Origin: Aliidiomarina minuta
GTDB lineage: Bacteria; Pseudomonadota; Gammaproteobacteria; Enterobacterales; Alteromonadaceae
Assembly (NCBI RefSeq): GCF_003987145.1
Contig: NZ_PIPL01000003.1
Span: forward strand, 62,001-126,000
Length of the DNA: 64,000 nucleotides
Direction: 5' to 3'
Shown here: positions 33,964-42,201 of the stretch, one piece after another
How positions within the stretch are numbered: position 1 is the first letter of the stretch
How the letters are laid out: every line of letters begins with the position of its first letter
Translations under genes and position numbers: made by a program
Notes under the pieces: generated by a model
What the model saw: only the letters and a program-made list of their open reading frames with translations
Told to the model about the DNA's origin: nothing
The model's database searches: none

Positions 33964-35340
33964 ATGCAAGGAAACAGACGAACGCGGTGGTACCAATCGT
34001 TAACATTGCGTTTGTTAGCGTTTTTTTGGCTTCTATTATTGTTGGCTTTAGCAGGTGCCTTCATGTCGGCGCTATATTTAACGCGCCCGGTACAGCCAGA
34101 GATGATGGACAGTGATTTTGAACGTACACTGAGCCCTATTCTGAGTCAGTCTGATAACTACGAGTTGTTGCAGCCAGGCCGTTTACTGGTGGGTGACTAT
34201 CGTGTGGTTGCCCGTAAAGGTGGACCCGAGGATTCAGGCCTGGAATTGACTCCTGGTCTGGCGCAGGAAACCGCCGCCGCAGCTATTCGTTTATTAAATC
34301 AGGACACTCCCTTACAAATGCCGGTGCGCGGTAACATGGTTGCTGGCCCTTTTCCTATGGGCAGTGCCCATCTGGTTATCAGTCGCCCATTAACCGTGGA
34401 CGAACTGGCAGAACTGGAAAACCAGGATCTCCAGGACTGGTTGCCCAACATTATGTGGATGGCAGTAGCGATCAGTGGCTTCGGCGCTCTGGTGCTGGGT
34501 GTCTGGTTTGTAATGCCGTTGAAGCGACTACGTACAGCAACCCGTGAAATTGCAGCAGGCAGTGCTGAACCTAATCTTGGTCGTCTGCCCAGACGTCGCG
34601 ACGAACTTGGTGAACTGGCTCGTACATTAGGCTCCACAGCTATAGAGCTGGCCACATCAAGAGATGCTCAGCGTCGCTTGTTAAGTGACGTTTCCCATGA
34701 ATTGAGGTCCCCCCTGGCGCGCTTGCAGGTCGCGCTGGATCTATTGGAAACTGAAGACGTTAAGAATTCTACCCATTGGCAACAACTCGAAAAGGATATT
34801 TTTCGGCTGGCTGGCATTATTGACAGTATCCTGTGGCTGTCGCGGTTAGAGAACGGCATTAGCCAGTTAGAGCGGGAACCAGTTAGCCTGGGTCATTTAC
34901 TGAACGACCTGCGTGGGGACCTTATATATGAACACCCCGAGTACAAAGGGCGTCTGCTGTTACCTGAAGAAGATTTACCAACCCTTGAAACCGACCCGAT
35001 TTTGTTGCGCCTGGCGATAGAAAACCTGGTCCGCAACGGCTTCCAGTATGGGCCTGAAGAAGGTAAGGTATTTATTACCGCTGATATAACAGGCACACAG
35101 TGCTGCCTGAAAATACTCGATGAAGGGCCGGGTGTGGATGAAAGTAAACTTGGCGAGCTTTTTGTGCCATTTTTCCGTGCCGACCCTTCCCGCCACCATG
35201 GCGCTGGCGTGGGGCTTGGCCTGGCGCTTTGTCAGCGTGCAAGTACGGTTTTAGGTGGGGATATTGAAGCGCGCAACCATCCTGAGGGTGGCTTTGAAGC
35301 GACCTTCTGCTTACCATTGAATGTAACTAAGAAAAAATAG
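33964..35340 (+). CDS. cpxA: Envelope-stress sensor kinase CpxA
   Basis: Membrane histidine kinase of 458 residues. First membrane segment about 15-40, periplasmic sensor about 42-155, second membrane segment about 158-182, then HAMP (VMPLKRLRTATREIAAG), HisKA with SDVSHELRSPLARLQ (phospho-acceptor His) and HATPase with IENLVRNGFQYG, DEGPGVDES and GVGLGLALCQR. The start codon follows the cpxR stop directly. It should sense misfolded envelope proteins; no cpxP-like gene is next to it. Confidence 0.92.
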   Translation: MQGNRRTRWYQSLTLRLLAFFWLLLLLALAGAFMSALYLTRPVQPEMMDSDFERTLSPILSQSDNYELLQPGRLLVGDYRVVARKGGPEDSGLELTPGLAQETAAAAIRLLNQDTPLQMPVRGNMVAGPFPMGSAHLVISRPLTVDELAELENQDLQDWLPNIMWMAVAISGFGALVLGVWFVMPLKRLRTATREIAAGSAEPNLGRLPRRRDELGELARTLGSTAIELATSRDAQRRLLSDVSHELRSPLARLQVALDLLETEDVKNSTHWQQLEKDIFRLAGIIDSILWLSRLENGISQLEREPVSLGHLLNDLRGDLIYEHPEYKGRLLLPEEDLPTLETDPILLRLAIENLVRNGFQYGPEEGKVFITADITGTQCCLKILDEGPGVDESKLGELFVPFFRADPSRHHGAGVGLGLALCQRASTVLGGDIEARNHPEGGFEATFCLPLNVTKKK

Positions 35341-35370
35341 CGCAACACAAAACACGAACAAGGACAGCAT

Positions 35371-36375
35371 GTGATTAACGATCCTAAGCAGTGGCTGCTT
35401 AAGCGTCCCAGCGATGATCATCCCGAATGGGCCCTGTGGGCGGACCGCGAGCTGCAGTCTTTCTGGGAGCAGGTGCAGGAAGCCAGCTTTACGGCGGCCG
35501 ATGAAGTGAAGCTGCACTACGCTTTTTATCAGCATCCGAAAAGCCGTGGCTGGGTGGTGATATCGCCCGGTCGTATCGAGTGTTACATCAAGTATAAAGA
35601 ATTGATGCTGGAAGTTGCCGCGCAGGGGTATTCGGTAGCCACTATCGATCATCGCGGCCAGGGCTTTTCTGAACGTATCAGTGACCACCCTCAACATGGT
35701 CATGTTGAGCACTTTGACGATTTTGTGCGCGACTTTGCTGATTTTATGCTAGAGCTTAAAGCGCTTATTGGTGAACAGCCCTGTTACCTGCTGGCGCATT
35801 CCATGGGCGGCGCTATAGGTTCGCTATACATGGCCAGTTATCCGCACCCGTTTCGGGCCGCGGCCTTGAGTGCCCCTATGATGGGCGTGCACACTCAGCC
35901 AGTACCTGCGACGATTGTTAATTCTTTCGTGCGCCTGGGCCATTGGCTGAACGCAAAGCTGGCAGGCAACCGTCCACGTTATGTCACCGGCATGCAGGAC
36001 TACAGCGACTGCACTTTTGAAGCCAATGAATTGACCCACAGCCAGGCACGTTATCAGTGGTTTCGTGCACTTTATCTGGACAATCCGCAGGTTCAGGTGG
36101 GAGGGCCAACCTGGCAGTGGCTGATGCAGTCGATGGAGGCGATGGAGGAGTTACCAAGGGTCGCTCCTGTTATTAAAACGCCTTTGCTTATTTTGCAGGC
36201 GGAGCAGGACCGTATTGTAAAACCAGAGCCACAAAAGGACTTCATGAGGTTGCTGACGCATCCGTTGAGCCGTCTACAACAAGTCAGAGGCAGTTACCAT
36301 GAAATTCTCATGGAGAGCGATAATATTCGTGAACCGGCAATCAGGTCTATATTCGATTTCTTCGAACAGAATTAG
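35371..36375 (+). CDS. pldB: Lysophospholipase L2 (alpha/beta hydrolase)
   Basis: Serine hydrolase of 334 residues acting on lysophospholipids, probably at the inner membrane. Close to PldB: VVISPGRIECYIKYKEL, IDHRGQGFSERISDHP, GHVEHFDDFV and the nucleophile elbow LLAHSMGGAIGS (Ser near 150). The Asp of the triad is likely in LQAEQDRIV and the His in GSYHEILME. It starts with GTG, chosen because AAGGA lies seven bases upstream. Its 3' end overlaps trmL by 4 bp. No signal peptide. Confidence 0.9.
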   Translation: MINDPKQWLLKRPSDDHPEWALWADRELQSFWEQVQEASFTAADEVKLHYAFYQHPKSRGWVVISPGRIECYIKYKELMLEVAAQGYSVATIDHRGQGFSERISDHPQHGHVEHFDDFVRDFADFMLELKALIGEQPCYLLAHSMGGAIGSLYMASYPHPFRAAALSAPMMGVHTQPVPATIVNSFVRLGHWLNAKLAGNRPRYVTGMQDYSDCTFEANELTHSQARYQWFRALYLDNPQVQVGGPTWQWLMQSMEAMEELPRVAPVIKTPLLILQAEQDRIVKPEPQKDFMRLLTHPLSRLQQVRGSYHEILMESDNIREPAIRSIFDFFEQN

Positions 36376-36836
36376 ACGCCGCCGTCAAATCCGTGCTGAC
36401 GCCAGGCTTCGTAACTGATGATGGCCACGGCGTTCGACAGATTGAGACTGCGGGCATCTGACTGCATAGGTATACGAATACGCTGGTCGGGTGGAATATT
36501 ATCGCGCACCGCGTCGGGCAGGCCACTGGTTTCAGAACCAAACAAAAGTATATCTCCCGCTTGATATTCGATTTCGGTGTACGGGCGACTACCTTTGGTT
36601 GTACAGGCCAGAATACGCTGATTAGGCATGGCCTGAACAAAAGCCGCATAATCAGGATAACGGGTAACATTGGCAAGATCATGGTAATCAAGCCCGGCAC
36701 GGCGTAATTTCTTTTCCTCAAAATCGAACCCCATGGGCTCAATAATATGCAGGCTGCAGCCATTATTGGCGGCCAGGCGGATAATATTGCCAGCATTCGG
36801 CGCTATTCGTGGTTCGTATAAAGCGATATGGAACAT
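36372..36836 (-). CDS. trmL: tRNA (cytidine/uridine-34-2'-O)-methyltransferase TrmL
   Basis: SPOUT-family methyltransferase of 154 residues that methylates the wobble ribose of tRNA-Leu. Seen: FHIALYEPRIAPNAGNIIRL at the N terminus, LLFGSETSGLPDAV, and IRIPMQSDARSLNLSNAVAI, which forms the trefoil knot and binds SAM. Length is standard. Convergent and overlapping with pldB. Confidence 0.95.
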   Translation of the reverse strand: MFHIALYEPRIAPNAGNIIRLAANNGCSLHIIEPMGFDFEEKKLRRAGLDYHDLANVTRYPDYAAFVQAMPNQRILACTTKGSRPYTEIEYQAGDILLFGSETSGLPDAVRDNIPPDQRIRIPMQSDARSLNLSNAVAIISYEAWRQHGFDGGV

Positions 36837-37020
36837 AGACTGATAGTCACAGTAGTTATTGGCAGTTCAGCGCTACACTTTACTACCGAATGGCATTGAA
36901 GTTTAGTGGAAATGTAGGCGATGCCACCGTATTATGCCCTGCTGAACCATCTGCTTAATTTATGGTCATTTTCTGGTGTGGTGGTATTCAGCCACAGTGT
37001 AGTACTGAAATGAGGTTGAT

Positions 37021-38694
37021 ATGAAAAATACAGGCATGCAATGGGTCGCGGTTCTATCGCTATTACTGGGGGTAAGCTTTACCGCCAGTGCCGACGACGA
37101 CAATGAACCGAACTGGAACCTGATGCTGATGGGGAATGAGCCGCAGATTTGTTCCAGCATGAACCAGGACGCCTGTAGTTCAAAGGACTGGATCCAGGCT
37201 AACGACATGCGCACCGCGCGTTTATTTAACCTCAGTGACGTGCGTCGCAAAGAAGCCATGCGCCGTGCTATCTGGCCCCGCGAACGAGACGAAATTCGTG
37301 ACCGCCTGACGCTGGTACTGGAAGAAATGGCAGACTATTTTGGTTATGGCGTCGTGCCAGAGTATCGTTTTGTCGATCGCCTGCGTTCACGTGCCTACCT
37401 GGATCTGCTCTCAGAAATTACTGAAGCGGAATATAATCGTCTTCTGGATAGCTTGGAAATGCCCCGTTTGAAAGGCCTGAACGAAGAGGTGAACCTGGCA
37501 GAAACCAAAGGTTCCAGTGCAAACCTGCTACGTGAATTTGTGGCCATGGCGGCAGCGAATAGCGGAAATGAAGAGCCTTTAATCCTTGTGGTAACCGCTT
37601 CTGCGAGAGACTCCTTTCGTGATATCGAACTTTACCAACAGGCTTTTGCCGCTGCCGGCGCTCAGGTTAAATGGCTGCCGGTTGATGCAACGCTAAACCG
37701 CGCTCAGCGCGAAGGGTTATGTGAAAGTCTGGACTCACTGCGTCGTAGCACCACGGGGAATTACGATCGGGCCCGGGTGTATCCGAATTTCCATCGTCAG
37801 CAACAGGCATTTTGTACCAATAAAGATGCCTGGAAAGAGTTAGTGGCGGAAGCCGATGCGCTCTTTATTAACGACGGCAATCAAAGCCTGACGCGACAGA
37901 CGTTTTTTCTCCGCGATGACGAGCCTACAGAATTGTTGGTGGGTATTCATGCAGCGATGCGCGCCGGTGAACTGGTCGTTGGCGGTGCCGGTGCAGGGGC
38001 CGTAGCTATGTCTTCAGGCACCATGGTTACCAGTGGCAATAGCCGCGAAGCGATGAAAGGCGGATCTCACGCACGTCGTCCAGCCGCGATAGGTTGTGAA
38101 ATTGACGGCACTTGCCCGCGCGGTTTAGGAACGGACAGCCTTACGTATCATGCTATGGGCGGCCTGGGTTTATATCCTTATGGCGTTATCGACACCGAGG
38201 TTTCAGAGCGTGGGCGTCAGGCCCGTATGCTGCGTCTTGCTGCTGATACCGCTACTCCGCTAGCTATGGGTATTGACCGTGATACCGCGCTATTCATGAA
38301 TACCGACAGCGGACAGTTTGCGGTACGTGGAAGCGGCGGTGTTATTATGCTGGAAAGTAGCCAGGGTAACGAAAACATGGTCGCTGGTAACTTTCACTTC
38401 CTCCGCCATAAAAGTAGCGGTAGGATAAGCCATTCAGGTGTCAGTGATATTCTGCTGGCAGAGCAGTCTCGTTACCGCCCTGAATCAACGACCACCCGTT
38501 TCCTGGGTGACACAGGTGTGTATGACAATCTGCAGCGCCTATGTGAAGGGCGGCCCCAGGTTCAGCTGTTGCAGGAAGACTTTAGTTTACTCATGCAGCG
38601 TACTGATGATACTGAGTTCAAACCGACGCAGGGTCGCTGTCAGGTGACCAACGCCACTATAGGCGTAGCCTGGCAGCCAGAGGAACAACGTTAA
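37021..38694 (+). CDS. Exported cyanophycinase-like protein lacking the catalytic serine
   Basis: A 557-residue protein with an N-terminal signal (cleavage near SFTASA, residue 24). Residues about 180-430 follow the peptidase S51/cyanophycinase fold: LILVVTASARDSF, ALFINDGNQSLTRQTF (the usual GGDQ position) and VVGGAGAGAVAMSSG. The nucleophile motif is normally GGTSAGA; here it reads GGAGAGA (321-327), so the serine is replaced by Gly324. It may be inactive, may use another residue, or may serve as a binding protein. The first 180 residues are a helical extension I cannot assign. Marine relatives of this exported group exist and are often annotated cyanophycinase. Confidence 0.75.
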   Translation: MKNTGMQWVAVLSLLLGVSFTASADDDNEPNWNLMLMGNEPQICSSMNQDACSSKDWIQANDMRTARLFNLSDVRRKEAMRRAIWPRERDEIRDRLTLVLEEMADYFGYGVVPEYRFVDRLRSRAYLDLLSEITEAEYNRLLDSLEMPRLKGLNEEVNLAETKGSSANLLREFVAMAAANSGNEEPLILVVTASARDSFRDIELYQQAFAAAGAQVKWLPVDATLNRAQREGLCESLDSLRRSTTGNYDRARVYPNFHRQQQAFCTNKDAWKELVAEADALFINDGNQSLTRQTFFLRDDEPTELLVGIHAAMRAGELVVGGAGAGAVAMSSGTMVTSGNSREAMKGGSHARRPAAIGCEIDGTCPRGLGTDSLTYHAMGGLGLYPYGVIDTEVSERGRQARMLRLAADTATPLAMGIDRDTALFMNTDSGQFAVRGSGGVIMLESSQGNENMVAGNFHFLRHKSSGRISHSGVSDILLAEQSRYRPESTTTRFLGDTGVYDNLQRLCEGRPQVQLLQEDFSLLMQRTDDTEFKPTQGRCQVTNATIGVAWQPEEQR

Positions 38695-38718
38695 TAATAA
38701 AAATAGGGATATCTAAGT

Positions 38719-39012
38719 ATGAAATCAGCAGTAAAAGCCTGTATCGTCGGCGCCGCTCTGGCGTTGACGGCGTGCTCTAGCGTGACTATCCAGCCGGAAC
38801 AGGGCGCCAAAATTGTTTCTGAACCGGACTATCAGCAGTCAAAGCCTTTCTTTTTATGGGGCCTGGCAGGTGAACACCGGATAGATGTGGCAGAAGTATG
38901 TGGTGGCAATGAACCTCGCCAGATGCAGTCGCTACACACTCCGGTTGATGGTGTTCTCAACATCGTGACACTTGGAATCTATGCACCATTAACTGCCAGA
39001 GTCTGGTGTTGA
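38719..39012 (+). CDS. Bor-family lipoprotein, copy 1
   Basis: A 97-residue predicted lipoprotein, lipobox LTAC at residue 19. The rest matches the lambda Bor/Iss family: FFLWGLAGEHRIDVAEVCGG, then VDGVLNIVTLGIYAPLTARVWC, with the two conserved Cys. Bor-like proteins are outer-membrane lipoproteins linked to serum resistance in E. coli; their role in a free-living bacterium is unknown. A second Bor-like gene follows after 14 bp. Confidence 0.85.
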   Translation: MKSAVKACIVGAALALTACSSVTIQPEQGAKIVSEPDYQQSKPFFLWGLAGEHRIDVAEVCGGNEPRQMQSLHTPVDGVLNIVTLGIYAPLTARVWC

Positions 39013-39026
39013 GAAGGAGCTTGACC

Positions 39027-39320
39027 ATGAAAAAAATGATTACAGCAGCAGCGGTTGCGCTGACGTTAAGTGCTTGTTCAACTATTCACTTTGATCGTGA
39101 TGATACAGCAGTGACCTCACCAGAGGTGAGTCAGTGGCACCATAACTTTGTGCTGGCACTTTACGAAGCAAGCGATCCGGTTGATCTGAACTATGCTTGT
39201 AGAGGTGAGGATAAACAGTGGAGCACGGTCCGTACTGAGCAAAGCTTTGTAAATGGATTGGCGGGAAGCTTTACTTACGCGTTATGGTCACCAAAAACGG
39301 TGGCTGTTACCTGCGAATAA
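39027..39320 (+). CDS. Bor-like lipoprotein, copy 2
   Basis: Also 97 residues from the ATG at 39027, preceded by AAGGAG (a frame reaching 39006 overlaps the upstream gene). Signal and lipobox LSAC at residue 17. It shares the Bor layout with its neighbour (WHHNFVLALYE, NYACRG, FVNGLAGSFTYALWSPKTVAVTC) but is strongly diverged, so this is an old tandem duplication or two recruited members. It ends before a bidirectional terminator. Confidence 0.75.
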   Translation: MKKMITAAAVALTLSACSTIHFDRDDTAVTSPEVSQWHHNFVLALYEASDPVDLNYACRGEDKQWSTVRTEQSFVNGLAGSFTYALWSPKTVAVTCE

Positions 39321-39340
39321 CACAGTTACATTGAATCTGT

Positions 39341-39370
39341 AAAAAGGGCCCTGCATGCAGGGCCCTTTTT
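39341..39370. terminator. Bidirectional terminator, perfect 30-bp palindrome
   Basis: AAAAAGGGCCCTGCA followed by its exact reverse complement. It separates the Bor-like operon from convergent pyrE and has A/T tracts for both directions. Confidence 0.92.
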
Positions 39371-39371
39371 G

Positions 39372-40013
39372 TTAGATGCCGTATAAATCCTGATAAGCTT
39401 TTACTTTCGCCAGATTCTCTTCCTGCCCCGGCTGTTCAGCCAGGTAGGTAACCAGGTCGGTTAAGGTCACTATAGCAATAACCTGGGCATTGTAATCCCG
39501 CTCAACTTCCTGAATCGCAGACAGCTCGCCTTTGCCCCGTTCCTGACGATCCAGAGCAATCAATACCCCGGCCAGGCTGGCGTTATTCGCCTGCACTATG
39601 TCCATCGACTCGCGAATTGCGGTGCCTGCAGTAATCACGTCATCGACCAGCATAATGCGGCCCTGCAAGGGTGAACCCACTAAGTTACCGCCTTCGCCAT
39701 GGTTTTTGGCTTCTTTGCGGTTAAAGCAATAAGGCACATCCTGCTGATGGTGCTCGAATAGGCTGATAGCCGTGGCACTGGCAATAGGAATGCCTTTATA
39801 AGCCGGGCCGAACAGCACGTCGAATTCAATGCCTGAGTCGGCTAAAGCAGTGGCGTAATAACGTCCCAGCCGGGCTAAATCAGCGCCGCTGTTAAATAAG
39901 CCGGCGTTAAAAAAGTAAGGGCTGGTGCGGCCTGATTTTAAGGTGAACTCACCAAACTTCAGCACGCCTTTACTTAAAGCAAATTCTATAAAGTCGCGTT
40001 GATAGTCTTTCAT
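39372..40013 (-). CDS. pyrE: Orotate phosphoribosyltransferase
   Basis: Fifth step of pyrimidine synthesis: orotate plus PRPP gives OMP. It is 213 residues. PRPP-binding motif IMLVDDVITAGTAIRES near 118-134, flexible-loop RKEAKNHGEGG near 98-108, and the N-terminal FTLKSGRTSPYFFNAG are all present. It starts at the base where rph ends (rph-pyrE overlap), the E. coli order, where pyrE depends on translation of rph. Confidence 0.97.
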   Translation of the reverse strand: MKDYQRDFIEFALSKGVLKFGEFTLKSGRTSPYFFNAGLFNSGADLARLGRYYATALADSGIEFDVLFGPAYKGIPIASATAISLFEHHQQDVPYCFNRKEAKNHGEGGNLVGSPLQGRIMLVDDVITAGTAIRESMDIVQANNASLAGVLIALDRQERGKGELSAIQEVERDYNAQVIAIVTLTDLVTYLAEQPGQEENLAKVKAYQDLYGI

Positions 40014-40726
40014 TAGTTCAGCGCCTCTTTTTGCAGGTCGTTGAGTTCACGAATCGAATGGCGGGCCAGTTCTACCAGCGCATTCATTTCGTCGATAGAG
40101 AAAGGTTCACCTTCGGCGGTGCCCTGCACTTCAATGATTTTGCCACTGTCAGTCATGACTACGTTCATATCAGTGTCGGCAGCTGAATCTTCTTCGTACT
40201 GCAAATCACTGATAGGCTCGCCCTTGTAGATACCTACAGAAATAGCCGCGACCATAGTTTGCAGTGGGTTTACTTTAATCATGCCGCTTTTACGCATGTG
40301 ATTGATGGCATCGACCATAGCCACACAGGCACCGGTAATAGAGGCAGTGCGGGTGCCACCGTCGGCCTGAATTACGTCGCAATCTACAGTGATGGTGTTC
40401 TCACCCAACGCGCTTAAGTCGATAGCAGCACGCAGTGAACGACCGATCAGACGTTGGATTTCGAGTGTACGGCCACCTTGCTTGCCGCGGCTGGCTTCAC
40501 GCCCAGAGCGGGTGTGAGTAGCCCGTGGCAGCATGCCGTATTCGGCAGTAACCCAACCCTGGCCTTTGCCTTTTAAGAAGCGCGGTACGCCTTTTTCAAC
40601 GCTGGCATTACACAGCACTTTGGTGTCGCCGAATTCAATCAGTACGCTGCCTTCTGCGTGGCGAGTGTAGTTACGGGTAATAGTAACCGGGCGAATTTGT
40701 TGTGCAGTACGGCCGTCTGGGCGCAT
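40013..40726 (-). CDS. rph: Ribonuclease PH
   Basis: Phosphate-dependent 3' exoribonuclease that trims tRNA 3' ends; hexameric. It is 237 residues and begins MRPDGRTAQQIRPVTITRNY. RGKQGGRTLEIQRLIGRSLR carries the RNA and phosphate-binding Arg residues, and DCDVIQADGGTRTASITGA is the catalytic Asp region. The frame is intact, unlike the truncated rph of E. coli K-12. It is divergent from yicC across about 155 bp. Confidence 0.97.
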   Translation of the reverse strand: MRPDGRTAQQIRPVTITRNYTRHAEGSVLIEFGDTKVLCNASVEKGVPRFLKGKGQGWVTAEYGMLPRATHTRSGREASRGKQGGRTLEIQRLIGRSLRAAIDLSALGENTITVDCDVIQADGGTRTASITGACVAMVDAINHMRKSGMIKVNPLQTMVAAISVGIYKGEPISDLQYEEDSAADTDMNVVMTDSGKIIEVQGTAEGEPFSIDEMNALVELARHSIRELNDLQKEALN

Positions 40727-40882
40727 AGGAACCTCAATGCTTCATAGGTGGATGGGAAAACGCGCCTATTATAGGCATTTTCAATACTTTTAGCCATGAC
40801 TGCGGGGGCTGCTTCTGTTCATTGACCAGTAGCGCAGTTATACTTGGCACCATATCTGGAAATGAAAAACAGGAATGAAAAT

Positions 40883-41746
40883 ATGATTTACAGCATGACC
40901 GCGTATGCCCGTGAAGAAGTGAAAGGCGATTGGGGCAGCGCCGTTTGGGAATTACGCTCAGTGAATCAAAGATATCTGGAAACCTATTTTCGTTTGCCCG
41001 AGCAGTTTCGCGGCCTGGAAAGTGTCTTACGCGAACGGCTGCGCAAGCAGTTACAACGCGGCAAAGTAGAATGCCATCTGCGTTTTACCCCAAGCGAAGG
41101 CGCCGATGCTGACTTGGTGGTTAATGAACCGCTGGCCAAAGCCGTATTGCGTGGCGCCGAGTGGGTTCAGAGCCAGGGCGGTAATGCGGGCATTAACCCG
41201 TTAGACGTGCTGCGCTGGCCGGGCGTGATCAGCAGCTCTGAACTGGATATGGATACTATTCAGCAGGAAATGATGGCTGGCTTTGAGCGGGTAATGGAAG
41301 ACTTCATCGCCAACCGCGCGAGCGAAGGCGCTAACATGGGCAAGCTGATCCAGGACCGTCTGGATGCTATCTCTAAGCAAGCCGGCCAGGTGCGCGAGCA
41401 AATGCCCGCCGTGCTGGAATGGCAACGCGAGCGCTTACTGACCAAATTTGAAGAAGCAAAAATCGAACTGGAATCGCAGCGTGTAGAGCAGGAAATGGTC
41501 ATGCTGGCGCAAAAAACCGACGTCGCTGAAGAACTCGACCGTTTAGACTCGCACATCAAAGAAACCCGCATCGCCCTTAACAAAGGCGGAGCCGTAGGTC
41601 GTCGCCTCGACTTCATGATGCAGGAGTTCAACCGCGAAGCCAACACCCTCGGCTCCAAGTCCATCAACGCCGACATCACCAACGCCGCCGTCGAGCTCAA
41701 AGTCCTCATCGAGCAGATGCGCGAGCAGATCCAAAACATCGAATAA
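40883..41746 (+). CDS. yicC: YicC family endoribonuclease
   Basis: From the ATG at 40883 it is 287 residues, the same as E. coli YicC, and starts MIYSMTAYAREE with AGGA upstream; an ATG at 40844 would add unconserved residues. It has the YicC N-terminal domain (SVNQRYLETYFRLPE) and the C-terminal DUF1732 domain ending QEFNREANTLGSKS and IEQMREQIQNIE. Relatives are endoribonucleases acting on small RNAs. The last 50-60 codons end almost entirely in C or G (AAC, ACC, CTC, GGC, TCC), unlike the first two thirds, and the final 27 bp recur at 42897. Both suggest that the 3' end was rebuilt by integration of a foreign element. Confidence 0.95.
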   Translation: MIYSMTAYAREEVKGDWGSAVWELRSVNQRYLETYFRLPEQFRGLESVLRERLRKQLQRGKVECHLRFTPSEGADADLVVNEPLAKAVLRGAEWVQSQGGNAGINPLDVLRWPGVISSSELDMDTIQQEMMAGFERVMEDFIANRASEGANMGKLIQDRLDAISKQAGQVREQMPAVLEWQRERLLTKFEEAKIELESQRVEQEMVMLAQKTDVAEELDRLDSHIKETRIALNKGGAVGRRLDFMMQEFNREANTLGSKSINADITNAAVELKVLIEQMREQIQNIE

Positions 41747-41750
41747 TCCC
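41724..41750 (+). repeat. Attachment-site-like repeat, copy 1 (yicC 3' end)
   Basis: 27 bp spanning the last yicC codons and stop, matching 42897-42923 at 24 of 27 positions. Both copies are in the same orientation and are followed within about 10 bp by a GGCAGG/CCTGCC inverted repeat. Confidence 0.7.
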
Positions 41751-41758
41751 ACATGCTG

Positions 41759-41817
41759 CAACGGCAGGTGGAACCTGCCCTACGATTTCGCTGTAGGGCA
41801 GGCCGCGCCTGCCGTTG
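41759..41817. repeat. REP-like nested inverted repeat
   Basis: Outer arms CAACGGCAGG and CCTGCCGTTG, 5-base internal loops, inner arms CCTGCCCTAC and GTAGGGCAGG, 9-base loop. All 40 arm bases pair. Each half is itself a GGCAGG-N5-CCTGCC dyad. A GGGGTTTTTC follows, so it may also terminate yicC transcription. Confidence 0.82.
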
Positions 41818-42038
41818 CGGGGTTTTTCTTTGTTCATAACTCTATAACGTCACCATCCCATATCGAATCTGTCCTTGGGGTTACCTGTCGACTCCTCAGG
41901 ATCGAAGAAAAATAGCCAGAGCTCGATCAATCTTTTGCGGGCAATCGTTCTACGGAGTCCGAAGCATTTAAGAGTGGCTCACAGATGGAAATATCGCCGT
42001 TAATAGGTTAAAATATAACGAAAGTTAGGAGCGTATTT

Positions 42039-42197
42039 ATGTCAAACACAGCAACCAAAATTACCGGTGAGCGCAAGGCTAAATTTAGCCCTGATATGGA
42101 AAATTATAAGGTCAGCCTGAGCTACGAAGGGCTGTCGTTGAAAAAAGGCAGCGAACATAAGTCTATCGCAGATCTAAAACGCCAGTATGCGCGATAA
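42039..42197 (+). CDS. Class I Fic antitoxin-like small protein
   Basis: A 52-residue protein starting MSNTATKITGERKAKF, with TAGGAG upstream of the ATG. It lies directly before the fic gene, the place of YhfG or VbhA antitoxins. Residues 26-31 read SLSYEG, matching the Fic inhibitory motif (S/T)xxxE(G/N); Glu30 would be the residue that blocks ATP binding in the toxin. The C terminus LKRQYAR is basic. Overall similarity to YhfG or VbhA is otherwise low, so the function rests on the motif and position. Confidence 0.72.
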   Translation: MSNTATKITGERKAKFSPDMENYKVSLSYEGLSLKKGSEHKSIADLKRQYAR

Positions 42198-42201
42198 GTA
42201 G

